DNA from: Acidiferrobacteraceae bacterium
GTDB taxonomy: Bacteria; Pseudomonadota; Gammaproteobacteria; Acidiferrobacterales; Acidiferrobacteraceae
DNA length: 14,754 bases
Assembly (NCBI GenBank): GCA_027343725.1
Contig: DAHWKH010000112.1
Coordinates: forward strand, 1 to 14,754
Direction: 5' to 3'
A program made the position numbers and the translations under genes. The stretch's first letter is position 1. The number at the start of each line of letters is the position of its first letter. The notes beneath the pieces were generated by a model, which saw only the letters and a program-made list of their open reading frames with translations, made no database searches and was not told where the DNA came from. Below, piece by piece: positions 7,547 through 13,994 of the stretch.

Positions 7547-8688
7547 GGGCCGCGCTCGTAGCGCGCGCCCGCCGCACGCGGGATCGGGATGCGGATCCAG
7601 AAGGTGGCGCCGCGCCCCTCGTTGTTGCGAAACCCGATCTCGCCCTGGTGCAGGGCGACGAGTTCCTTGCAGATGGCCAGTCCGAGGCCGCTGCTGTGTT
7701 CCGTCCCCGTCGGCTTGTTGCTGAGCGTCTGGTAGGGCTGGAAGAGCCGCTTCGCGTCATCCGGTGAAAGGCCCGGCCCCTCGTCGCGGATCTCGCAGGT
7801 CACGTAGGCGTCGTCGGCCCGGGTCGACACTGTGATGCGCGTGCCGCTCGGGCTGAACTTGATGGCGTTCCCGATCAGATTGTCCAGGACCTGCAAGAGC
7901 CTCAGTTCGTCGGCCAGGATGTGGGGCATGCCGGGCGAGAATTGCAGCACGAGTTCGATCGCCTTGCCGTGGCTGTAGCCCGAGTTGTGCGCCACCGCCT
8001 GGCGGACGATGGCGCCGAAGTCCGTCGGCAGCGTCTGCAAATGGATGCGGCCCGCGCGCATGGCGCCGACGTCGAGCAGTTCGGTGATGATCTGCTGCAT
8101 GTATTTGCCGGTGTCGATCAGGAGATCGAGCGCCGAGCGGTCGTCTTGCGTGAGGGGCCGGCCGCTCTCGGCCGAGGCGCGCACTTCGCTTGCCACGTCG
8201 AGCATGAGCATGATCGGCTTTTTGAGGTCGTGGCTCGCGGCGCGCAGAAAGTGGTCGTTGACGTCCTTGAGCTGCTTCAAGGTGATCTGGGTGCGGACCC
8301 GGGCACGCACCGTGCCCGCGTCGAACGGCTTCACGACGTAGTCGTTGGCCCCGTCGCGCAAGGCGTTCACGATGTTGGCGCTGTCGGCGCTGCCGGAGAT
8401 GATGATCACGGGCAGATTCAGGAGCGAGCGTTCGCGCCGGATCGTGTTCAGGAGGGTCAAGCCGTCGACGGCGCCCGGTAGGCGCAGATCGAGCAAGACC
8501 AGATCGAAGCTCATGGCGGCGAGCTTGGCCGTCGCCTCGCCCGCGTCACGCGCGAGCTCCACCGCGTATCCGTCCCGCTTGAGTCCGATGGCAAGCCCGG
8601 CCCGCAGACCGTCGTCGTCGTCGACGACGAGCACGGTGTGGGGCGGTTGCTCCCCACCCGCCCGAGAGTCCGCGAACGCGAGGCTCAT
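7543..8688 (-). CDS. Soluble receiver-histidine kinase hybrid (REC-HisKA-HATPase)
   Basis: This 381-residue cytosolic signalling protein pairs an N-terminal response-regulator receiver (about 18-135) with a histidine kinase core. Receiver residues are complete: acidic pocket in VVDDDD (21-26), phospho-acceptor D67 in LLDLRLPG, S98 and K120 in VVKPF. The kinase shows an H-box FLRAASHDLKKP with H153, an N-box DNLIGNAIKFSP (N270, N274), a G1 box DEGPGL (D302) and a G2 box GLGLAI (334-339). There is no membrane segment or sensor domain, so another kinase probably feeds the receiver. Its output partner is not in the window. AAGGGGA precedes the ATG at 8688. The gene is divergent from the kdp operon with a 222-bp shared spacer, but it lacks the sensor architecture of KdpD and is not KdpD or KdpE; any role in kdp control is speculative. 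Confidence 0.92.
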   Translation of the reverse strand: MSLAFADSRAGGEQPPHTVLVVDDDDGLRAGLAIGLKRDGYAVELARDAGEATAKLAAMSFDLVLLDLRLPGAVDGLTLLNTIRRERSLLNLPVIIISGSADSANIVNALRDGANDYVVKPFDAGTVRARVRTQITLKQLKDVNDHFLRAASHDLKKPIMLMLDVASEVRASAESGRPLTQDDRSALDLLIDTGKYMQQIITELLDVGAMRAGRIHLQTLPTDFGAIVRQAVAHNSGYSHGKAIELVLQFSPGMPHILADELRLLQVLDNLIGNAIKFSPSGTRITVSTRADDAYVTCEIRDEGPGLSPDDAKRLFQPYQTLSNKPTGTEHSSGLGLAICKELVALHQGEIGFRNNEGRGATFWIRIPIPRAAGARYERGP

Positions 8689-8720
8689 GAGTCCCCTTCA
8701 ACCATCCAATTCCCCTCTGA

Positions 8721-8748
8721 AGAATAGCCGAGCCTGGTGGGAGGGCAA
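8721..8748 (-). promoter_or_regulatory. Weak sigma-70-like promoter candidate for the kinase gene
   Basis: On the minus strand TTGCCC (8743-8748) and TATTCT (8721-8726) are spaced 16 bp apart, placing a start site about 25 bp upstream of the kinase ATG. The match to consensus is moderate and found by eye. Confidence 0.35.
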
Positions 8749-8765
8749 GGTGTCCGAATGTCGGT

Positions 8766-8800
8766 GCCGGGCCTTCGCCAGGGCCCGGCCGGCGCCGGGC
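8766..8800. repeat. GC-rich dyad with alternative pairings in the kinase/kdp spacer
   Basis: GCCGGGCC (8766-8773) and GGCCCGGC (8782-8789) form a perfect 8-bp inverted repeat with an 8-base loop. A second GCCGGGC (8794-8800) can pair with the same middle arm through a 4-base loop, so two stems are mutually exclusive. There is no T-run on either side, so a simple terminator is unlikely. It could be a protein-binding site or sit in the kinase mRNA leader; the function is unknown. Confidence 0.5.
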
Positions 8801-8841
8801 ACCCCTACGTAAGCGCTTGTCCGGAAAGCCGTTCTTTTGGC

Positions 8842-8857
8842 GGGCACGGATATTGCT
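8842..8857 (+). promoter_or_regulatory. Candidate sigma-54 (-24/-12) promoter of the first kdp operon
   Basis: GGGCACG, four bases, then TTGCT matches the sigma-54 consensus TGGCACG-N4-TTGCW at every defined position except the first. The invariant GG (8843-8844) and GC (8855-8856) are exactly 10 bases apart. Transcription would begin near 8868, leaving a leader of about 43 bases before the first gene. The palindrome AAGCGCTT (8811-8818) lies upstream. Sigma-54 promoters need an AAA+ enhancer-binding activator, and none is encoded in the window. Confidence 0.55.
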
Positions 8858-8910
8858 TTACGGGCGGCGGCGGGCATCGGGCCCGTTTCGGGATCACCAA
8901 CGGAGGTGTC

Positions 8911-9003
8911 ATGGCTTGGGTCTACCTGGCGCTGATTCTGGGATTTTTCCTGGCGACTTTCGCCTTTGTCGTCGTGCTCGACCGGCTGAGGGGGATGTCA
9001 TGA
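8911..9003 (+). CDS. Small single-span membrane peptide upstream of kdpF (operon 1)
   Basis: This 30-residue peptide starts MAWVYLALILGFFLATFAF and ends VVVLDRLRGMS: one hydrophobic helix of about 22 residues, then a short charged tail (DRLRG), suggesting an inner-membrane peptide with its C-terminus in the cytosol. The ribosome-binding site is excellent (GGAGG, ending 5 bases before the ATG). Its TGA overlaps the kdpF start as ATGA (9000-9003), so translation is probably coupled. A similar small gene occupies the same place before the second kdpF at 13802. I recall short unnamed reading frames before kdpF in other proteobacteria but cannot cite one. A role as an extra small Kdp subunit or assembly factor is inference. 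It could be missed by gene callers because of its size. Confidence 0.75.
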   Translation: MAWVYLALILGFFLATFAFVVVLDRLRGMS

Positions 9004-9092
9004 GCGCGTTTGCCTTAGCGGGCCTCGTCCTCGGCGTCGGCCTCTTCATCTATCTGCTCGTTTTTCTCTTGAATCCGGAGCGTTTCCTATGA
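9000..9092 (+). CDS. kdpF: Potassium-transporting ATPase subunit KdpF
   Basis: This 30-residue single-span membrane peptide matches KdpF, the small stabilising subunit of the KdpFABC potassium pump. It begins MSAFALAGLVLG, has one long hydrophobic helix, and ends LLNPERFL; the E. coli protein has 29 residues and the same build. A G-rich ribosome-binding site (AGGGGG) lies in the end of the preceding small gene. Start and stop both overlap neighbours by four bases (ATGA at 9000-9003 and 9089-9092). The codons for the conserved NPERF tail contain CCGGAG, which also serves as the likely ribosome-binding site of kdpA. Confidence 0.9.
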   Translation: MSAFALAGLVLGVGLFIYLLVFLLNPERFL

Positions 9093-10843
9093 TCCCGGCC
9101 CTTGAAAGCACGCTCGCGGTTTTGGTCGTCACCATCCTCCTGGCCATTCCGCTCGGGCGTTACATGGCGCGCGTGTACGCGGGCGAAGAGTGTTTTGCGA
9201 CCCGTTGGCTCGGCCCGTTCGAGCGCGCCGTCTATCGCCTCTGTGGGGTGCAGGTCGAAGACCAGATGGATTGGAAGCGCTATTCGGTCGCGTTCATCGT
9301 GTTCAGCGTGGTCGGTACCGTCTTTTTGTACGTCCTTCTGCTCGTGCAAAAAGGCCTGCCCCTGAACCCGGAACACTTCCCGAGCCTCTCGGCGGCGCTG
9401 TCCTTCAACACCGCGACGAGCTTTGTCACGAACACGAACTGGCAGGCCTATGCGGGCGAGTCGACCATGAGCTATCTCTCGCAGATGCTGGGGCTCGTGG
9501 TGCAGATGTTCCTGTCCCCGGCCGAGGGCATCGTCATCGTCGTGGTGATGATCCGCGGGCTCGTGGGCGTGCGCACGAAGGCGCTCGGCAACTTCTGGGT
9601 CGACATGACGCGCACGGTCTTGTACATCCTGCTGCCGCTGTCGATCGTCTTTGCGCTGGTCCTGATGGCCCAAGGGGTTCCTCAGACACTCGGGCCCTAT
9701 GTGCAGGCCCACCTCATCGCGCCGTTTCTCCACGCCAAGAAGGAGATCGTGCATCAGACGATCGCCCTCGGGCCGGTCGCCTCGCAGGAGGCGATCAAAC
9801 AGCTCGGCAATAACGGCGGCGGATTTTTCAACATGAACTCCGCGCATCCGTTCGAGAACCCGACCGCGTTCACGGATTTTCTCGGCATGGTGACCATGCT
9901 CCTGATCCCGGTGGCCTTGGTGACGATGTTCGGCGATATGGTGAAGGATCATCGCCAGACGGTGCTGATCCTCGGCGTCATGGTGGTGTTGTTCCTGCCG
10001 TTTGCCTTGGCAAGCGAGCATTTCGATCTGATGGGCAATCCGGTCTTCCATCATCTCTCCGTGACCCAGGCCCGCACCGCGGCCAACGCTGGCGGCGGCA
10101 ACATGGTGGGTGTGGAGGACCGCTTCGGCGCCGGCAACTCGGCGCTCTGGGGCAGCCTCGCGACGTCCACCTCGACGGGGGCCGCCAACAGCGCTTACGA
10201 CTCCTTCATGCCGGCCTCGGGGCTCGTCAATCTGTTCTTCATGCAGTTGGGCGAGACCGTGTTCGGGGGGGCGGGCACGGGGCTTGCCACGGCGCTTGCG
10301 TTCGTGATCTTCGCGGTCTTCCTCGGGGGTCTCATGATCGGGCGCACGCAGGAATACCTCGGTAAGAAGATCGAGTCCTTCGAGATCAAGATGGCCTCGC
10401 TCTCGATCCTCGTGATGCCGCTTCTGGTGCTGATCGGGACCGCCGTGGCCGTCGCCTACGCGAGCGGCCGCGTGGGGGCCTTCAACCCCGGCCCGCACGG
10501 TTTCAGCGAGATCCTCTACGGTTTCACGAGCGCCTCCAACAACAACGGCAGCGCCTTCGGGGGCTTGAGCGCCGATACCGGCTTTTACAACACGGCACTT
10601 GGTCTGTGCTTCCTCATCGGCCGGTACTGGAGCTATCTCCCGCTCCTGGCGATGGCGGGTTCGCTCGCCGGCAAGCAGCGCGTGCCCGCGAGCCCGGGGA
10701 CCCTCGCGGCCCATGGACCGCTCTTCGGGGGTCTTGTCATCGGCGTCATTTTGCTGGTGGGGGCGCTCAACTTCTTCCCCGCCTTGGGGCTCGGTCCTAT
10801 CGTTGAACAACTGACGCACGCATCCATCGCGCTTGCGAAGTAA
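9089..10843 (+). CDS. kdpA: Potassium-transporting ATPase channel-like subunit KdpA (copy 1)
   Basis: KdpA is the inner-membrane channel-like subunit that selects and binds K+ in the KdpFABC pump. This copy has 584 residues, near the family size. All four selectivity-filter segments are recognisable: TNTNWQ (114-119), NNGGGFFN (241-248), TSTGAANS (361-368) and NNNGSAF (484-490), with their glycines present. HGFSEILY (470-477) and GRTQEYLGKKI (418-428) are also typical. Departures from the usual pattern are Asn for Thr before NGGGFFN, SPAEG (143-147) where relatives have SAAxG, and AYDSF (369-373) where MHDSF is usual. The protein is therefore a somewhat divergent KdpA, but looks complete and functional. 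The ATG overlaps the kdpF stop, and kdpB follows 13 bases after its stop. Confidence 0.96.
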   Translation: MIPALESTLAVLVVTILLAIPLGRYMARVYAGEECFATRWLGPFERAVYRLCGVQVEDQMDWKRYSVAFIVFSVVGTVFLYVLLLVQKGLPLNPEHFPSLSAALSFNTATSFVTNTNWQAYAGESTMSYLSQMLGLVVQMFLSPAEGIVIVVVMIRGLVGVRTKALGNFWVDMTRTVLYILLPLSIVFALVLMAQGVPQTLGPYVQAHLIAPFLHAKKEIVHQTIALGPVASQEAIKQLGNNGGGFFNMNSAHPFENPTAFTDFLGMVTMLLIPVALVTMFGDMVKDHRQTVLILGVMVVLFLPFALASEHFDLMGNPVFHHLSVTQARTAANAGGGNMVGVEDRFGAGNSALWGSLATSTSTGAANSAYDSFMPASGLVNLFFMQLGETVFGGAGTGLATALAFVIFAVFLGGLMIGRTQEYLGKKIESFEIKMASLSILVMPLLVLIGTAVAVAYASGRVGAFNPGPHGFSEILYGFTSASNNNGSAFGGLSADTGFYNTALGLCFLIGRYWSYLPLLAMAGSLAGKQRVPASPGTLAAHGPLFGGLVIGVILLVGALNFFPALGLGPIVEQLTHASIALAK

Positions 10844-10856
10844 GGAGAGGGATCAC

Positions 10857-12920
10857 ATGATTTCGAAAGCTGAACGCCAGGGTTTTGCCTGGGATCGGTT
10901 GGCGCGCGAGGCGCTCGTCGACAGTTTCCGCAAACTCAATCTCCGCCATCAGGCCCGCAACCCCGTCATGTTCGTCGTTTACGTCGGTTCGTGGCTGGTC
11001 TTGGCGCTCTTCGTGCGCGACCTCTGGGCACACCATGCGCGGCTTGCGGCCTTCACGGGCGCTGTCGATCTCTGGTTGTGGCTCACCTTGCTGTTCGCGA
11101 ACTTCTCCGAGTCCCTGGCCGAGGGTCAGGGGAAGGCGCAGGCGGCCAGCCTGCGGCAGGCGCGCGAGGAGGTCGAGGCCAAGCGCCTGCCGGGGCCGCG
11201 TCGCGACGGCACGGTCGAGCGCGTGCCCGGCGTGAGTCTCAAGGTCGGGGATTTCGTGCTGGTCGAGGCCGGGGACGCGATCCCTTCGGACGGTGAGGCC
11301 GTCGAGGGTGTCGCGTCGGTCGACGAGAGCGCGATCACAGGCGAGAGCGCGCCCGTCATCCGCGAGGGCGGGGGCGACCGCAGCGCCGTGACCGGCGGCA
11401 CGCGGGTGTTGTCGGACTGGCTGGTCGTGCGCATCACGAGCCGTCCGGGCGAAACCTTCATCGATCGCATGATCCGCATGGTGGAGGGGGCGTCGCGGCG
11501 CAAGACCCCCAACGAGATCGCGCTCAGCATCCTACTCGTGGTTTTGACGCTCGTGTTCCTGGTCGTGACGATCACGCTCTATCCGTATTCCTGGTACAGC
11601 GTGCACTACGCGGCGCACGCCGGGCAGGTTGTGAGCATCACGGTGCTGGTCGCGCTGCTCGTGTGCCTGATCCCGACGACGATCGGGGCGCTCTTACCGG
11701 CGATCGGCATCGCCGGCATCATGCGCCTCATGCGCGCGAACGTGGTGGCGACCTCGGGCCGCGCCATCGAGGCGGCAGGCGACGTCGATGTCCTGCTGCT
11801 CGACAAGACCGGCACGATCACCTACGGAAACCGCCAGGCGGCGGCGTTCTATGCCGTGGAGGGCGTGCGCGACGAGCGCCTGGCGGAGGTCGCGCGCCTG
11901 GCGTCGATGGCCGATGCCACCCCGGAGGGCAAGAGCATCGTGGCCTTGGCGCAGACGCGGTTCCCGCAGCTCAAGGAGCCCTTGTCCATGGACGCGGTGC
12001 TGGTCCCCTTCACGGCCGAGACGCGCATGAGCGGCGTGGATCAGGGGGCCCATCGGTTCCGCAAGGGGGCCCCGGACGCGATGCGCGCCTGGGTCGAGAA
12101 GAGCGGCGACGCTTGGCCGCAAGCCCTCGACGGCGTGATCCAAAGGATTGCCAGCGGCGGCGCGACCCCGCTCGTGGTCTGCGAAGACAGCCGGGTCCTC
12201 GGGGTCGTGGAATTGAAGGACATCGTCAAGACCGGCATCCGCGAGCGCTTCGCCGAGTTGCGCCGGATGGGCATCAAGACCGTCATGGTGACGGGCGACA
12301 ATGCGCTCACCGCGCGCGCCATCGCGTCCGAGGCGGGTGTCGACGATTTCATCTCCGAGGCCAAGCCCGAGGTGAAGCTCGCGCGCATCGGCGATTACCA
12401 TAAAGAGGGCCACATGGTGGCGATGACGGGCGACGGCACGAACGACGCCCCGGCGCTTGCGCAGGCCGATGTCGCGCTGTGCATGGCGAGCGGGACCCAG
12501 GCGGCGCGCGAGGCGGCCAACATGGTCGACCTCGATTCCAACCCGACGAAGCTCCTGGAGATCGTCAACATCGGCAAGCAGCTCCTGATGACCCGCGGAT
12601 CGCTCACGACGTTCAGCGTCGCAAACGACGTGGCGAAGTACTTCGCGATCATCCCGGCGGCGTTCGTCGGGACCTACCCGGCGCTCGGGGCCCTCAACAT
12701 CATGGACTTGAGTTCGCCGCAGAACGCGATCCTCGCGGCGGTCATTTTCAACGCCGTGATCATTCCGCTGCTGATCCCGCTGGCGCTCAGGGGTGTGCAT
12801 TACCGGGCCTCGTCGGCGAAGGACCTGCTGCGCCGGAACGTGTGGATCTACGGCGTGGGCGGGATCATCGCGCCGTTCATCGGCATCAAGCTCATCGATA
12901 TGTTACTGGCCTTCGTGTAA
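10857..12920 (+). CDS. kdpB: Potassium-transporting P-type ATPase catalytic subunit KdpB
   Basis: KdpB hydrolyses ATP to drive K+ import through KdpA. This copy has 687 residues. Motifs in order: TGES (161-164) in the actuator domain, including the serine corresponding to E. coli S162 that is phosphorylated to inhibit the pump; CLIPTT in a membrane helix (P273); the phosphorylated Asp in DKTGT (D316); the nucleotide-binding lysine in RKGAP (K403); TGDGTNDAPALAQADV (DGTND 526-530); and NDVAKYF with D591 and K594, equivalent to the E. coli D583/K586 pair of the membrane domain. Nothing expected is missing. AGGAGAGGG lies just upstream of the ATG at 10857, fixing this start over the longer open frame. 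kdpC follows 10 bases downstream. Confidence 0.97.
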   Translation: MISKAERQGFAWDRLAREALVDSFRKLNLRHQARNPVMFVVYVGSWLVLALFVRDLWAHHARLAAFTGAVDLWLWLTLLFANFSESLAEGQGKAQAASLRQAREEVEAKRLPGPRRDGTVERVPGVSLKVGDFVLVEAGDAIPSDGEAVEGVASVDESAITGESAPVIREGGGDRSAVTGGTRVLSDWLVVRITSRPGETFIDRMIRMVEGASRRKTPNEIALSILLVVLTLVFLVVTITLYPYSWYSVHYAAHAGQVVSITVLVALLVCLIPTTIGALLPAIGIAGIMRLMRANVVATSGRAIEAAGDVDVLLLDKTGTITYGNRQAAAFYAVEGVRDERLAEVARLASMADATPEGKSIVALAQTRFPQLKEPLSMDAVLVPFTAETRMSGVDQGAHRFRKGAPDAMRAWVEKSGDAWPQALDGVIQRIASGGATPLVVCEDSRVLGVVELKDIVKTGIRERFAELRRMGIKTVMVTGDNALTARAIASEAGVDDFISEAKPEVKLARIGDYHKEGHMVAMTGDGTNDAPALAQADVALCMASGTQAAREAANMVDLDSNPTKLLEIVNIGKQLLMTRGSLTTFSVANDVAKYFAIIPAAFVGTYPALGALNIMDLSSPQNAILAAVIFNAVIIPLLIPLALRGVHYRASSAKDLLRRNVWIYGVGGIIAPFIGIKLIDMLLAFV

Positions 12921-12930
12921 GGAGACTTTT

Positions 12931-13530
12931 ATGACGGCGTTTCGTGATCTGAAGGCGGCCATGATGGTGTTCTTGGTCTTCGCCGTGCTGACCGGTCTTG
13001 TGTACCCCTTGGCGATGACGGGCATCGGCCAAGCCCTCTTTCCCCATCAGGCGAACGGCTCACTCGTGCGCCGCCACGGGACCGTGGTCGGCTCGTCGTT
13101 GATCGGGCAATACTTCCGCGGGCGCGGCGTCTTCTGGAGCCGGCCGTCCGCGACCTCGCCCGTGCCCTACGATGCCGCGGCGTCGAGCGCCTCCAACATG
13201 GGCCCGAATAACCCCGCGTTGTGGCGGCACGTGGCGCGCCGCGTCCAGGCGCTGCGTAAGGCCAACCCGCACGCGCACGGCCAGGTGCCGGTCGACCTCG
13301 TGACGTCGTCCGCGAGCGGACTCGATCCCGACATCAGCATCGCCGCGGCCGACTACCAACTGGCGCGCGTGGCGCACAACACCGGGATTCCGAAGGCGCG
13401 GCTGAAGGCGCTCGTTGCGCGCTATACGAGCCGCCCGACGTTTGCGTTCATGGGCCCGCCGGTCGTGAACGTCTTGCGGCTGAACCTCGCAGTCGAGGCC
13501 TTGCGCGCGCACCATCGCGCCCACCCCTGA
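12931..13530 (+). CDS. kdpC: Potassium-transporting ATPase subunit KdpC
   Basis: KdpC is the single-span periplasmic subunit that joins KdpA and KdpB and is needed for high-affinity K+ transport. This copy has 199 residues: one N-terminal membrane helix (about 8-33), then family motifs QANGSLV, GSSLIGQYF, RPSAT, PVDLVTSSASGLDPDIS and GPPVVNVLRLNLA. A GGAG ribosome-binding site lies directly after the kdpB stop codon. It ends operon 1; no kdpD sensor or kdpE regulator follows, because a second kdp operon begins 271 bp later. Confidence 0.95.
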   Translation: MTAFRDLKAAMMVFLVFAVLTGLVYPLAMTGIGQALFPHQANGSLVRRHGTVVGSSLIGQYFRGRGVFWSRPSATSPVPYDAAASSASNMGPNNPALWRHVARRVQALRKANPHAHGQVPVDLVTSSASGLDPDISIAAADYQLARVAHNTGIPKARLKALVARYTSRPTFAFMGPPVVNVLRLNLAVEALRAHHRAHP

Positions 13531-13801
13531 CCTCGGCACCCGCGGGCCGCCCGGGGGGGCGTGGATTCGGAGTCATGCCCCCGTTGGCGCATCGCTCGCG
13601 CGGCCGGGCCCGTGCGGACGGCGTTCGTCCCGGCCGCCTCGCGGGCCTCCCCCGGAGGACGCCCGGATGGTCCGACCCCGGACCTCCCGCCCCGCCGGGT
13701 CTAGGACGAGGCTTCCATTCGTGATACCGTTTTCCGCTCGTCGGACGCAGCGGACCGCGCGTTCGGCGCGCGGCCGATGAAATATCGATCAAAGGGGCGA
13801 C
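13531..13801. other. Hairpin-rich spacer between the two kdp operons
   Basis: This very GC-rich 271-bp stretch has no convincing gene. It contains three perfect inverted repeats: GCGGCCGGG/CCCGGCCGC (13600-13608 and 13629-13637, with an internal GGACG/CGTCC stem), CCTCC/GGAGG (13646-13650 and 13654-13658), and CCGCGCG/CGCGCGG with a 5-base loop (13755-13761 and 13767-13773). None is followed by a T-run, so a factor-independent terminator is not supported. A short A/T-richer patch with CGAT-gaaat-ATCG (13775-13787) lies before the next ribosome-binding site and may be an operator or part of a promoter. No clear sigma-70 promoter was found. Confidence 0.55.
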
Positions 13802-13918
13802 ATGTTCTGGCTTTTGGGCTTGCTGTTTGTCGCGGTCTACGCCTTGCTCGGGGGGCTCGTGCGCTTCTCCGAGCGGGTCATCGCCACGCGCCCGGGGGGA
13901 GGCCACCATGATGATTGA
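13802..13918 (+). CDS. Small single-span membrane peptide upstream of kdpF (operon 2)
   Basis: This 38-residue peptide starts MFWLLGLLFVAVYALLGGLV, a single hydrophobic helix, then has a charged tail (RFSERVIATR) ending in GGGHHDD. A ribosome-binding site (AAAGGGG) precedes the ATG. It overlaps the next kdpF by 11 bases in another frame. Its position, size and topology match the 30-residue peptide before the first kdpF, and both have an acidic-Arg pair just after the helix (DR and ER). Sequence identity is low, as expected for such short proteins, so homology is likely but unproven. Function is unknown. Confidence 0.7.
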   Translation: MFWLLGLLFVAVYALLGGLVRFSERVIATRPGGGHHDD

Positions 13919-13991
13919 CCTTCTCATCGCCCTGGTCGTGGCCGTGGGCGCCTATCTCGTCTACGCCATCATCTATCCGGAGCGCTTCTAG
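13908..13991 (+). CDS. kdpF: Potassium-transporting ATPase subunit KdpF (second operon)
   Basis: This 27-residue single-span peptide (MMIDLLIALVVAVGAYLVY, then AIIYPERF) has the length, helix and PERF-type end of KdpF. GGGGGAGG precedes the ATG by 5 bases, inside the preceding small gene. An ATG at 13911 is a possible alternative start. The CCGGAG in the codons for its PE residues is again the only purine-rich stretch available for kdpA translation, though spacing to the kdpA ATG is longer here (12 bases) than in operon 1. Confidence 0.85.
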   Translation: MMIDLLIALVVAVGAYLVYAIIYPERF

Positions 13992-13994
13992 TCC

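Noticed and set aside
8689..8910. A potassium- or c-di-AMP-sensing riboswitch before kdp
   Set aside because: I looked for a conserved leader structure and saw only a GC-rich dyad upstream of the predicted transcript start. Nothing resembled a known riboswitch core.
9050..10819. A 589-codon open frame on the minus strand opposite kdpA
   Set aside because: Its product is rich in His, Arg, Glu and Asp with no recognisable fold, while the plus strand encodes an unmistakable KdpA. Long antisense frames are a by-product of high-GC codon use.
11694..12800. A 368-codon minus-strand open frame opposite kdpB
   Set aside because: It is a shadow of kdpB, whose P-type ATPase motifs are complete on the other strand.
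13585..13600. A second GG-N10-GC match (TGGCGCA-N4-TCGC type) between the kdp operons
   Set aside because: Beyond the GG and GC dinucleotides it fits the sigma-54 consensus poorly, and such spacing is common by chance in GC-rich DNA. It also lies about 200 bp from the next start codon.
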